A DNA stretch of 7,018 nucleotides from SLNP01 sp964446435. Its GTDB lineage: Bacteria > Bacteroidota > Bacteroidia > Bacteroidales > VadinHA17. The notes beneath the pieces are model-generated. The model searched no databases. It saw only the letters and a program-made list of their open reading frames with translations, and was not told where the DNA came from. Below are positions 1 through 6,563 of the stretch, in pieces (the stretch's first letter is position 1; the number at the start of each line of letters is the position of its first letter). A program made the position numbers and the translations under genes. Location of the stretch: NCBI GenBank assembly GCA_964446435.1, contig CAYUOS010000148.1, positions 1 through 7,018 on the forward strand, written 5' to 3'.

Positions 1-1206
1 TTTATCAATAAGAATAAGCTTGATGATTGTCTGCGATTCATTCATTTCCACATTCGAAGCTAGGTTACGAAGATCAGAAGAATTAAGCTTGCATTGAGGG
101 AGGCATCCCATTTCTACGTCCAGTTGAGGAAAATGGGCTTCAATATTGAGTTTGTGGATATCGGGGGCGGACTTGGGGTAGATTATGACGGAACAGCATC
201 ATCGAACAGCGAGAGCAGCATAAACTACACCATCCAGGAATATGTAAATGATTCAGTGAGTACTTTTGTTGATGCAAGCAACAAGAATGGGATTCCCCAT
301 CCTAACATAATTACTGAGTCAGGAAGGTCTCTTACAGCTCATCACTCAGTACTGATATTTGAAGTCCTTGAAGCTACGTCACTTCCTGAATGGGATCCCG
401 AGGAGGAAGTCAGTGAGACAGACCATGAACTGGTGAGGGAGCTTTATACACTCTGGGATGAAATCAACCAGCCAAGGATGCTTGAGACCTGGCATGATGC
501 CCAGCAGATAAGAGAGGAGGCACTTGACAGGTTTAGCCTGGGACTGATCGACTTGAGGACAAGAGCACAGATTGAAAGGTTGTTCTGGTCAACGGCACGC
601 GAGGTCTACCAGATGACCAAGAACACTAAACATGTACCTGATGAACTCCGTCAGATACAGAAGATGCTGTCAGATAAGTATTTTTGCAATTTCTCGCTTT
701 TTCAATCGCTTCCCGATGCATGGGCTATAGATCAGATTTTTCCTGTAATGCCAATACACAGGCTGAATGAGGAACCAACAAGGTTTGCCACCATTCAGGA
801 TATCACCTGTGATTCAGATGGCAAGATTGATAATTTCATTGCGACGCGGAACTCTCCGTATAATCTTCCGGTACATCCTCTGAAGGGAAAAGAACCCTAT
901 TACATGGGGGTTTTCCTGGTCGGTGCATACCAGGAGATACTTGGGGACCTTCACAATCTCTTTGGCGACACCAATGTGGTACATGTCTCTGTTAATGAGG
1001 AGGGATACAAGGTCGACCAGATAATAGACGGTGAAACAGTGGCCGAGGTTCTTGACTATGTGCAGTATAATGCGAAAAAGTTGGTGCGAACCGTAGAAAC
1101 CTGGGTTACCAGTTCGGTAAAATCAGGGGTAATAACTCTTGAGGAGGGCAAGGAGTTTCTTTCGAACTATCGTTCGGGATTGTACGGGTATACCTATCTG
1201 GAGTAG
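1..1206 (+). CDS. speA: Biosynthetic arginine decarboxylase, C-terminal part, 5'-truncated, with an in-frame TAG
   Basis: SpeA is a PLP enzyme that decarboxylates arginine to agmatine, the first step of a polyamine (putrescine/spermidine) route, normally in the cytoplasm. Frame 1 is readable from base 1 and belongs to this family throughout. Motifs seen are HFHI at 43-54, the GGGLGVDY glycine-rich PLP-phosphate loop at 163-186, ESGR at 316-327, TCDSDG with the active-site cysteine codon at 808-810, VGAYQEILG followed by HNLFGDT at about 922-969, and the GLYGYTYLE end typical of the family. The PLP-binding lysine and the N-terminal half lie before the window. The frame is interrupted by TAG at 61-63; the uninterrupted part downstream could begin only at TTG 94 or ATG 133, which would leave a fragment without the PLP lysine. 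From base 64 to the stop there is no further frameshift or stop. Family assignment is firm; whether the gene is broken or the stop is a sequence error is open. Confidence 0.9.
52..63 (+). other. Premature amber stop and Gly-to-Arg change in the conserved HIGSQ motif of speA
   Basis: The codons here read ATT CGA AGC TAG, where the family usually has Ile-Gly-Ser-Gln (recalled consensus). CGA and TAG are each one base from GGA and CAG, so two single substitutions within nine bases explain both differences. The His-x-Gly-Ser segment contributes to the PLP-phosphate pocket in this fold, so the Gly-to-Arg change would be damaging even without the stop. It lies within 63 bases of the window end, so a low-quality contig end is a real alternative. 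Confidence 0.8.
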
Positions 1207-1312
1207 AGAGCCCAATTCAGCTCTGGGATAGAATATGGAGTGGAACCTGTATTTTCACAGCTTCAGCCGGTCGGACAAGGTTCAGTACCTAATCCGGGAA
1301 ACCAAATTGTTC

Positions 1313-1320
1313 TATCTTTG
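1313..1320 (+). promoter_or_regulatory. Candidate Bacteroidota -7 element upstream of thrC
   Basis: TATCTTTG is a perfect match to the Bacteroidota -7 consensus TAnnTTTG and ends 28 bases before the thrC ATG, so a transcript would have a short leader. No TTTG-like -33 element is seen at the expected distance of about 19-21 bases upstream, which weakens the call. The rest of the 142-base gap between speA and thrC holds a short open frame at 1235-1321 and a weak 5-bp inverted repeat at 1207-1224, and nothing else that I can recognise. Confidence 0.35.
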
Positions 1321-1348
1321 AAGGCATTGCAGAACCTGTGTTGATAGA

Positions 1349-2722
1349 ATGAAGCATGATTCAATAAGGTATTACTCCACCAGCCTTTCATCAGACGAAG
1401 TGGTGTTCAGCAAAGCTTTGATGAAAGGCCTTGCTCCGGACGGGGGCCTCTATATGCCCACCTTTCTTCCGGTTTTGCACCGTTCAGAGATATTGCGATT
1501 CTCATCACAGTCCTATTCTGAAATTGCAACATCAGTGCTCTTTCCCTTGCTAAAAGATGAGGTCAGCGAGTCTGAGTTGCATAGATTGGCATTGGGTGCA
1601 TACAACTTCCCGGTTCCCGTTGAGGATGCAGGAGACCAACTGCATATACTTCGCCTCGACCAGGGCCCGACGGCATCGTTCAAGGATTTTGCCGCAAGGA
1701 TGATGGCAAGGTTGATGCAATATTTCAATCGGCACGCGGACCGAAACCTGGTGATTCTTGTTGCAACATCGGGTGATACAGGAAGTGCTATAGCTAGTGC
1801 GTTCCACAGGCTTGAAGGGGTCGAAGTGGTTATCCTGTTTCCCGATGCCGAGGTGTCAGAAAATCAACGCCGTCAGATGACCACGATGGGAGATAACGTA
1901 AAGGTTCTTTCGGTTGATGGAAAATTTGATGATTGCCAGCGTATGGTGAAGCAGGCTTTTCTTGACAGAGAGCTGGCGGGAATCTCTCTTACATCAGCAA
2001 ATTCAATAAACATAGGGAGGCTTCTCCCTCAATCAGTATACTATTTCTATGCATGGTCTCGCTTGTCTGACGCCTCCGGCGATGTCAGGTTTGCGGTTCC
2101 ATCAGGTAATTTCGGTAACGTTACCGGCGGATTGCTGGCCATGAAAATGGGATTACCGGTTCGGGGGTTTATTGTTGCAACCAACAGCAACGACGAATTC
2201 CCGCTATACCTGGAGTCGGGCTCGTATGAACCCATTATTCCGTCGCGAAATGCCATCTCAAATGCTATGAATGTTGGCCATCCAAGTAATCTTTCCAGGA
2301 TAATCTCTCTTTATGGAGGGATGATGGATGCACAGGGACAGATCATCTCAATGCCTGATATGAAATCCTTGAGAAGAGACTTTTTCTCATTCTCCGTTTC
2401 AGATGGCCTGACTCTTGAGACGATGGCAAGGTATTACAATAACAGGAAGATAATTACTGAACCGCATGGTGCGACAGCGCTGGCTGCTGTAGAGGAGTAC
2501 AGGCGAATAAACTGTGGAACTGATACCAGCGACAGTATTGTAATCTCAATAGAGACTGCCCATCCTGCAAAGTTCCCGGAGTTGGTAAGCATGGTAACGG
2601 GGACTGCTCCTGATATCCCAGTTTCACTGACTGGCCTGGGAGATAAGAGTGAAGTATTTCAGAGAATTGAAGGCAAATATGAAATTCTGAAAGAGTATCT
2701 GCTTGAAATGTATTTTGTATAG
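1349..2722 (+). CDS. thrC: Threonine synthase
   Basis: This PLP enzyme converts O-phospho-L-homoserine and water to L-threonine and phosphate, the last step of threonine synthesis in the cytoplasm. The 457-residue product is somewhat longer than the E. coli enzyme (428). The N-terminal domain carries SDEVVFSKALMKGLAPDGGLY (about 14-35). GPTASFKDF follows, with the Schiff-base lysine at about K112. TSGDTGSA (140-147) and PSGNFGN (251-257) are the PLP-phosphate loops. TSANSINIGR lies at about 215-224, SNAMNVGHPSN at 304-314, EPHGATA at 371-377 and ETAHPAKF at 402-409. All expected motifs are intact. The ATG at 1349 is preferred because the family begins only a few residues before this conserved start. 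The gene ends 21 bases before the next ORF on the same strand, so the two are very probably co-transcribed. No thrA or thrB is next to it in this window. Confidence 0.96.
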   Translation: MKHDSIRYYSTSLSSDEVVFSKALMKGLAPDGGLYMPTFLPVLHRSEILRFSSQSYSEIATSVLFPLLKDEVSESELHRLALGAYNFPVPVEDAGDQLHILRLDQGPTASFKDFAARMMARLMQYFNRHADRNLVILVATSGDTGSAIASAFHRLEGVEVVILFPDAEVSENQRRQMTTMGDNVKVLSVDGKFDDCQRMVKQAFLDRELAGISLTSANSINIGRLLPQSVYYFYAWSRLSDASGDVRFAVPSGNFGNVTGGLLAMKMGLPVRGFIVATNSNDEFPLYLESGSYEPIIPSRNAISNAMNVGHPSNLSRIISLYGGMMDAQGQIISMPDMKSLRRDFFSFSVSDGLTLETMARYYNNRKIITEPHGATALAAVEEYRRINCGTDTSDSIVISIETAHPAKFPELVSMVTGTAPDIPVSLTGLGDKSEVFQRIEGKYEILKEYLLEMYFV

Positions 2723-2743
2723 CATCTTAATATAAAGTGTTTT

Positions 2744-3361
2744 ATGTCAGACAGTGTAATGAACATAATCTGTTCGGATGTTGAGGGAGTGTGGTTTCCT
2801 GAGGTATGGCTGAATGTGGCACGTGTAACAGGAATAGAAGAGTTGAAGCTGACCACCAGGGATGTCAGTGATTATGACGTGCTGATGAGAGGCCGTATCA
2901 GGATACTGAAACAGCATAAACTGACAATAAAAGATATTCAAAAGGTCATTGGCACGCTTGAACCTCTTCCCGGGGCTGTTGAGACGCTTGGTATTATCAG
3001 GTCTTCAACCCAGATAGTAATGGTCTCGGATACCTTCACCCAGTTTGCACAACCACTGATGAGGAGCCTTGGATGGCCAATGTTGTTCTGTAATTACCTC
3101 GAGATTGACGATTCAGGTTTTGTTGTTGACTATCACCTCAGGCAACCTGATCAGAAACGCGAGGTAGTGCTTGCTCTCAGGCAACTGAAATACAAGGTTA
3201 CAGCAATCGGTGACTCCTACAACGACATATCAATGCTTAAGGAGGCCGAACGGGGAATTCTCTTTCACCCGCCGGCAAAGGTAAAGGAGGAGTACCCCTC
3301 CTTTGAAAAGGTCGATGATCACGGTGAGTTGCTCAGACTGCTTTTCCCATCGCACGGATAA
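2744..3361 (+). CDS. thrH: ThrH-type HAD phosphatase: phosphoserine phosphatase / phosphoserine:homoserine phosphotransferase
   Basis: The product is a 205-residue HAD hydrolase that matches ThrH of Pseudomonas along its full length as I recall it. That enzyme removes phosphate from phosphoserine and can pass it to homoserine, giving O-phosphohomoserine. Motif I is SDVEGV with the nucleophile D12; the DxExV form, in place of the usual HAD DxDxT, is the ThrH hallmark. A small helical cap covers about 20-85 and includes TTRDVSDYDVLM. Motif II is VSDT (94-97), motif III probably K138 in QKRE, and motif IV GDSYND (156-161). The segments QPLMRSLGWP and LEIDDSGFVVDYHLRQ are also typical. The start could instead be the ATG at 2759, which gives MNIICSDVEGV, the same spacing to motif I as in Pseudomonas ThrH; the ATG at 2744 has the more A/T-rich upstream region. 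Position directly after thrC supports a threonine role; serine synthesis (SerB-like) is the alternative. Confidence 0.9.
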   Translation: MSDSVMNIICSDVEGVWFPEVWLNVARVTGIEELKLTTRDVSDYDVLMRGRIRILKQHKLTIKDIQKVIGTLEPLPGAVETLGIIRSSTQIVMVSDTFTQFAQPLMRSLGWPMLFCNYLEIDDSGFVVDYHLRQPDQKREVVLALRQLKYKVTAIGDSYNDISMLKEAERGILFHPPAKVKEEYPSFEKVDDHGELLRLLFPSHG

Positions 3362-3375
3362 TTACAAGTTATTTG

Positions 3376-5217
3376 TCATGGGTTCAGGCTGATGGATACT
3401 CCGAGCCTGGCGAATCTCTTCGGCATATATACCTGCCAGATATCATAGTACTCTGCACCTGTTATATTTGATATTGCTGCAAAAACCATCACCCTTCCGC
3501 TACTGTAACTTAACCTGCTGTCGGCTGTAAAATGGGTTTCCCCTGTTACTCTTTCAGAGTACCTTAGGGTTGTGTTTTGCGAAATACCAGGTGTGTATCT
3601 CAGCCGGAACGATAAGGTTACCTGGTTTCTCAGGTTATCAAGCCTGTATCTTGAGAATCCGGGTCGCTGATCGGCGATTTCTGACGAAATAAATGAATAT
3701 GCCAGCGAAATGCTCTCAACAGGAATTGCAGTGAGAGATGATGTCTGGCCCGGGAGGATTGAAATCTGGCCCTCAAAACCTTTGAACCTGGCATTGTGAA
3801 GATTTACCGGCCTCCATTTTTCGTCTGTACTGTACCGGATTCTGTCTAACAGATCGTTTCCGGTCCGCGAGAAAACCGATAACTGCAAAAAGAGTCCCGG
3901 AATCCTGACAGTTTTCAGTCCTGCCTCATGTGAAAGTGAGTATTCCGGTTTCAAATCCGGGTTTGGAAGGTTGCCCGGGTCCTCGTAAAACAGGTCTGTA
4001 AAAGTCGGAACCCTGAATGTATAGCCCGTGTTTGTGAACAGCAGCAATCCGGGATTGACTAAAAAGCCGATATCGATTCCCGGCAGCAACCCTGTACGGA
4101 AACCGGTTGAATGGTTAATCTGTACTCCGGGAGTAGCTGATAGTTTTTCATTGAAGAGGCTTACACGATGCTCCGCGAAGAGGGCAAACCCGTTTCGGCG
4201 ATGTTCTCCAAGCCTGGTACTGCTTATTGAGTTTGTCAGCAATTCTATTCCCACACCTGAAATGCCGTATCGTGAGAATATGGATATATTAACATCGGCA
4301 CCGGCATTGGTTGTTTTGTGTATGTTGCGGTAATAGTCAGGGTTGTCTCTCACCAGTATATAGTCATCATTGTTTGTACGTATGTAGATCCTTCCCGTCA
4401 TTTCAACCGTAGGCTCATTAAGAGCCGGAGTGAAGGAAGCCGAGAGTAAGGTAGTGTTGATCTCTTCATATTGATCGGTGAAGGATGGACCTGAGTAGAA
4501 CCCGTTTGCCCCGAACTTCCTGTCGCTGAGGCCTGCCGTCAATCCAATGGTACCTGCACCGGTCATTATCTCTCCCTGGAGGAGCAGGTTTGACAGCCTG
4601 TAGTCGCTGTTGTATCTGTAGCCGTCTGATCGTCGTCGCGAAGCATAGATATTGGTATTTGCGGTACGGGTCTTAAGGGATGCTTCAGCTCCGGCACCCG
4701 CAAAGCCTGAACTTCCGGCAACCATGTTTACCCTGAGATTGTTCTCATCAGGAACCCTCGTGATAATGTTTACAGCACCTGCAAAGGCATTCTGTCCGAA
4801 CACCCTTGCAGAAGGCCCTTTATATACCTCTATCCTTTCAATTATTTCGGGGTCAACCGGCAGATTGAAGCTGTGGTGTCCGGTTTGACTGTCATTCATC
4901 CTGACGCCATTTAGCATTACCATTACCTGGTCAAATGATCCGCCACGTATACCGGCATCGAATTGAATTCCGCCCACTCCCCGCTGCCTGATATCAACAC
5001 CCGGAACGGAGGTGAGTATTTCTGCTATGCTTAATCCGGTTGAGTTAATTATGATGTTTCTGTCAATGACTGTAATGGGTGATGGTTTTGATGAAAGAGG
5101 AACCTTTATTCTGTTTTCCAGCACTATAACATCAGATAGCAGAATAACAGAATCAACCTGTGCGTGAACCAGACAGGCATACGTCAATACAGCAAACACC
5201 ACTTTAATTCTTCTCAT
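3376..5217 (-). CDS. TonB-dependent outer-membrane receptor, BtuB-like, substrate unknown
   Basis: This is an outer-membrane 22-strand beta-barrel receptor that imports a scarce ligand (cobalamin, an iron-siderophore or similar) using TonB energy. With the start at 5217 it has 613 residues. A signal peptide covers about 1-19 (MRRIK, hydrophobic core, cut at VHA|Q). A TonB-box-like SDVIVLE lies near 28-34. The plug, about 45-155, contains VPGVDIRQRG, AGIRGGSFDQ, MLNGVRMNDSQTGHH, ERIEVYKGP and FAGAVNIITR. Barrel motifs include FRVPTFTDLFY (401-411), NPDLKPEYS (419-427) and a final NITGAEYYDIWQVYMPKRF segment. The frame is open up to 5280, but start 5217 is chosen because it puts the signal peptide at the N-terminus and lies downstream of the promoter candidate. 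There is no N-terminal carboxypeptidase-like domain and no SusD neighbour, so it is not a SusC-type glycan importer. The chain ends in NP without the usual terminal aromatic residue. Nothing in the neighbours identifies the ligand. Confidence 0.93.
   Translation of the reverse strand: MRRIKVVFAVLTYACLVHAQVDSVILLSDVIVLENRIKVPLSSKPSPITVIDRNIIINSTGLSIAEILTSVPGVDIRQRGVGGIQFDAGIRGGSFDQVMVMLNGVRMNDSQTGHHSFNLPVDPEIIERIEVYKGPSARVFGQNAFAGAVNIITRVPDENNLRVNMVAGSSGFAGAGAEASLKTRTANTNIYASRRRSDGYRYNSDYRLSNLLLQGEIMTGAGTIGLTAGLSDRKFGANGFYSGPSFTDQYEEINTTLLSASFTPALNEPTVEMTGRIYIRTNNDDYILVRDNPDYYRNIHKTTNAGADVNISIFSRYGISGVGIELLTNSISSTRLGEHRRNGFALFAEHRVSLFNEKLSATPGVQINHSTGFRTGLLPGIDIGFLVNPGLLLFTNTGYTFRVPTFTDLFYEDPGNLPNPDLKPEYSLSHEAGLKTVRIPGLFLQLSVFSRTGNDLLDRIRYSTDEKWRPVNLHNARFKGFEGQISILPGQTSSLTAIPVESISLAYSFISSEIADQRPGFSRYRLDNLRNQVTLSFRLRYTPGISQNTTLRYSERVTGETHFTADSRLSYSSGRVMVFAAISNITGAEYYDIWQVYMPKRFARLGVSISLNP
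3385..3409. terminator. Candidate stem-loop between convergent thrH and the receptor gene
   Basis: CAGGCT at 3385-3390 pairs with AGCCTG at 3404-3409. A nested GGA/TCC pair at 3394-3396 and 3400-3402 closes a three-base loop, giving a compact GC-rich hairpin. It starts 24 bases after the thrH stop and lies inside the last codons of the opposing gene. There is no T-tract on either side, so classical intrinsic termination is doubtful. The gap between the two stop codons is only 14 bases and holds no other hairpin worth noting. Confidence 0.25.
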
Positions 5218-5252
5218 TCGGGATAGGTTGAAAACAAGCGGCGAATATAGAC

Positions 5253-5281
5253 AAAAAGTACACTTATAAGCTGCAACCAAA
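5253..5281 (-). promoter_or_regulatory. Candidate Bacteroidota promoter of the TonB-dependent receptor gene
   Basis: On the minus strand TTTG at 5281-5278 is followed after 17 bases by TACTTTTT at 5260-5253, a 7-of-8 match to TAnnTTTG. This places transcription start near 5246-5248 and leaves a leader of about 30 bases before the ATG at 5217. The leader is too short to hold a cobalamin riboswitch. It also argues against the longer open frame that begins at 5280, since that start would lie within the promoter. Confidence 0.4.
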
Positions 5282-5342
5282 TAACTATGCGTTCTTTATA
5301 AATGGTGCCGGCATAAATGAACTTCTTAAAGCACTGCATAAT

Positions 5343-5358
5343 CTGATCACGTGACCAG
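5343..5358. promoter_or_regulatory. Imperfect 16-bp palindrome in the divergent intergenic region
   Basis: CTGATCACGTGACCAG has a perfect 8-bp core TCACGTGA (5347-5354), and its two half-sites match at 7 of 8 positions. Such symmetry is typical of a dimeric repressor or activator site. It sits between the receptor promoter candidate and the hydrolase start, so it could act on either gene. No second copy was found in the window. The rest of the 5218-5444 gap shows no recognisable RNA element, and I see no good promoter match for the plus-strand gene. Confidence 0.25.
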
Positions 5359-5444
5359 TTTTCAGGGAGAAATGAAGGGTTCTGATGCAGCAAATTATCT
5401 GGACTCTCATCTTTAGGATGTATTCATTTTCTAAATCTATTGAC

Positions 5445-6563
5445 ATGAATTTATTCACTGAATCTGTGAGATTTTCTCCTGTATCGTTGCTGTTAAGATT
5501 GTTTGTAATACTGTCTGCCTTTCTCCTGATACCTGAATATCTCAAAGGGCAGTCATATTTGCGTCAGACCGTGCTTGACAGGGTAGTGCATACCGAAGAT
5601 TCTGTCAGTACCAGGGTGCCTGAGGTTGCAAGAATATGTGACAACCTGCCTTTGAGAAAGAGGATGATAGATATTGGCGATTGCAGGCTATATGTTGAGG
5701 AGGAGGGGAGTGGTATTCCCGTTGTCCTGCTTCATGGTGGGCCCGGCTCAACCCATCATGGGTTTCATCCATACCTTTCCTCTGTATCGGAATTTGCCCG
5801 TATAATATATTATGATCAGCGTGGATGCGGGTTGTCTGATTATATCTCCGGTGAAGGTTATTCCGTTAAGCAGGCAGCAGACGACCTTGACAGGCTCAGG
5901 GTTGTTCTGGGTATAGAGAAGTGGGTTGTACTGGGGCATTCGTATGGTGGTTTTCTTGCTCAGTACTATTCTTTGCTTTATCCAGGCAGTGTTATGGGTA
6001 TGATACTTGTAAACGGGGCGCCCGGACTGACTGATACGACGATATACATCAGCAGGCAACAGGATTTCATATCTGATGAAGAAAGGGAAGTCATGGAAAG
6101 ACACGGAGCATCAGTAGCTAATATGCGGAAAGAAAAAGGTTGGAGTTATGAGGAGACTATAGAGGTCTATATATATAATAAGTTTCTTAACGGAGACTGG
6201 AAAAGACAGTCATTTTACAAGCCTTCCGAACATGAAATTGCCCGGTATGCGAGGTACTCATGGAAGCATGACTTTGATGGCAGATTCAATCAGGTGATGT
6301 CAGAGAGCATGAAGAATATCAACCTTGAAGGCCTTTTTGAAACATGTACCATACCGACGTTGATAGTCGAGAGCCTTTGGGATCTTACCTGGAATGATAA
6401 TAAGCTGATAAGGATACACAGAAATCATCCCAATGCAGAAATATCAGTATTCAGCCATAGTGGTCACTCCCCCTTTAAAGATGAACCGGAGAAGTTCATC
6501 AGTGTAGTGAGGGACTTTTTAATGAACCTCCGAAAGCAATCAGAAGAACCTTGTATGCTTTGA
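5445..6563 (+). CDS. Exported alpha/beta hydrolase of the proline iminopeptidase type (peptidase family S33)
   Basis: This is a serine hydrolase that probably releases N-terminal residues, such as proline, from short peptides in the periplasm or at the membrane. With start 5445 it has 372 residues. A hydrophobic segment at about 14-30 (SLLLRLFVILSAFLLIP) is a signal peptide or anchor. The alpha/beta-hydrolase core follows: HGGPGS oxyanion loop at 97-102, the family hallmark DQRGCGLSD at 124-132, nucleophile elbow GHSYGG at 164-169 with S166, candidate acid D313 in LWDLTWN, and H341 in SHSGHSPF. A cap region lies between the elbow and the acid. Frames from ATG 5385 or 5418 are also open; 5445 is preferred because it shortens the region before the hydrophobic segment and has A/T-rich upstream sequence. 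It is transcribed divergently from the receptor gene, and its 3' end overlaps the opposing dipeptidase gene by 24 bases. The exact substrate cannot be read from sequence; another amidase or esterase is possible. Confidence 0.88.
   Translation: MNLFTESVRFSPVSLLLRLFVILSAFLLIPEYLKGQSYLRQTVLDRVVHTEDSVSTRVPEVARICDNLPLRKRMIDIGDCRLYVEEEGSGIPVVLLHGGPGSTHHGFHPYLSSVSEFARIIYYDQRGCGLSDYISGEGYSVKQAADDLDRLRVVLGIEKWVVLGHSYGGFLAQYYSLLYPGSVMGMILVNGAPGLTDTTIYISRQQDFISDEEREVMERHGASVANMRKEKGWSYEETIEVYIYNKFLNGDWKRQSFYKPSEHEIARYARYSWKHDFDGRFNQVMSESMKNINLEGLFETCTIPTLIVESLWDLTWNDNKLIRIHRNHPNAEISVFSHSGHSPFKDEPEKFISVVRDFLMNLRKQSEEPCML
6533..6561. terminator. Weak inverted repeat across the overlapping 3' ends of the hydrolase and dipeptidase genes
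   Basis: AAAGCA at 6533-6538 pairs with TGCTTT at 6556-6561, and an inner AAG/CTT pair (6544-6546 with 6550-6552) could close a short loop. The repeat brackets the dipeptidase stop and reaches the hydrolase stop, so it could serve both directions. The stem is short and A/T-rich with a mismatched middle, so this is only a candidate. Confidence 0.2.

Noticed and set aside
61..63. TAG in speA read through as pyrrolysine or by programmed suppression
   Set aside because: The family has glutamine here, nearby substitutions suggest error or decay, and there is no sign of a recoding element; simple mutation or sequence error is the more economical reading.
1207..1224. AGAGC/GCTCT inverted repeat just after the speA stop, as a terminator
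   Set aside because: The stem is only 5 bp with an 8-base loop, an alternative CCCA/TGGG pairing competes with it, and no T-tract follows.
4028..4333. Plus-strand 101-codon frame inside the receptor gene
   Set aside because: It is a shadow frame antisense to the conserved barrel region, with no promoter or family match.
5218..5444. Cobalamin riboswitch upstream of the BtuB-like receptor
   Set aside because: No B12-box-like sequence was seen on the minus strand, and the promoter candidate leaves a leader of only about 30 bases.
5285..5545. Minus-strand 86-codon frame overlapping the divergent gap and the hydrolase 5' end
   Set aside because: Its product shows no recognisable domain, it is antisense to the hydrolase signal-peptide region, and it covers the palindrome; it looks like a chance frame.
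5748..6104. Minus-strand 118-codon frame inside the hydrolase gene
   Set aside because: It is antisense to the catalytic core of a clear S33-type hydrolase, and its translation has no family features.
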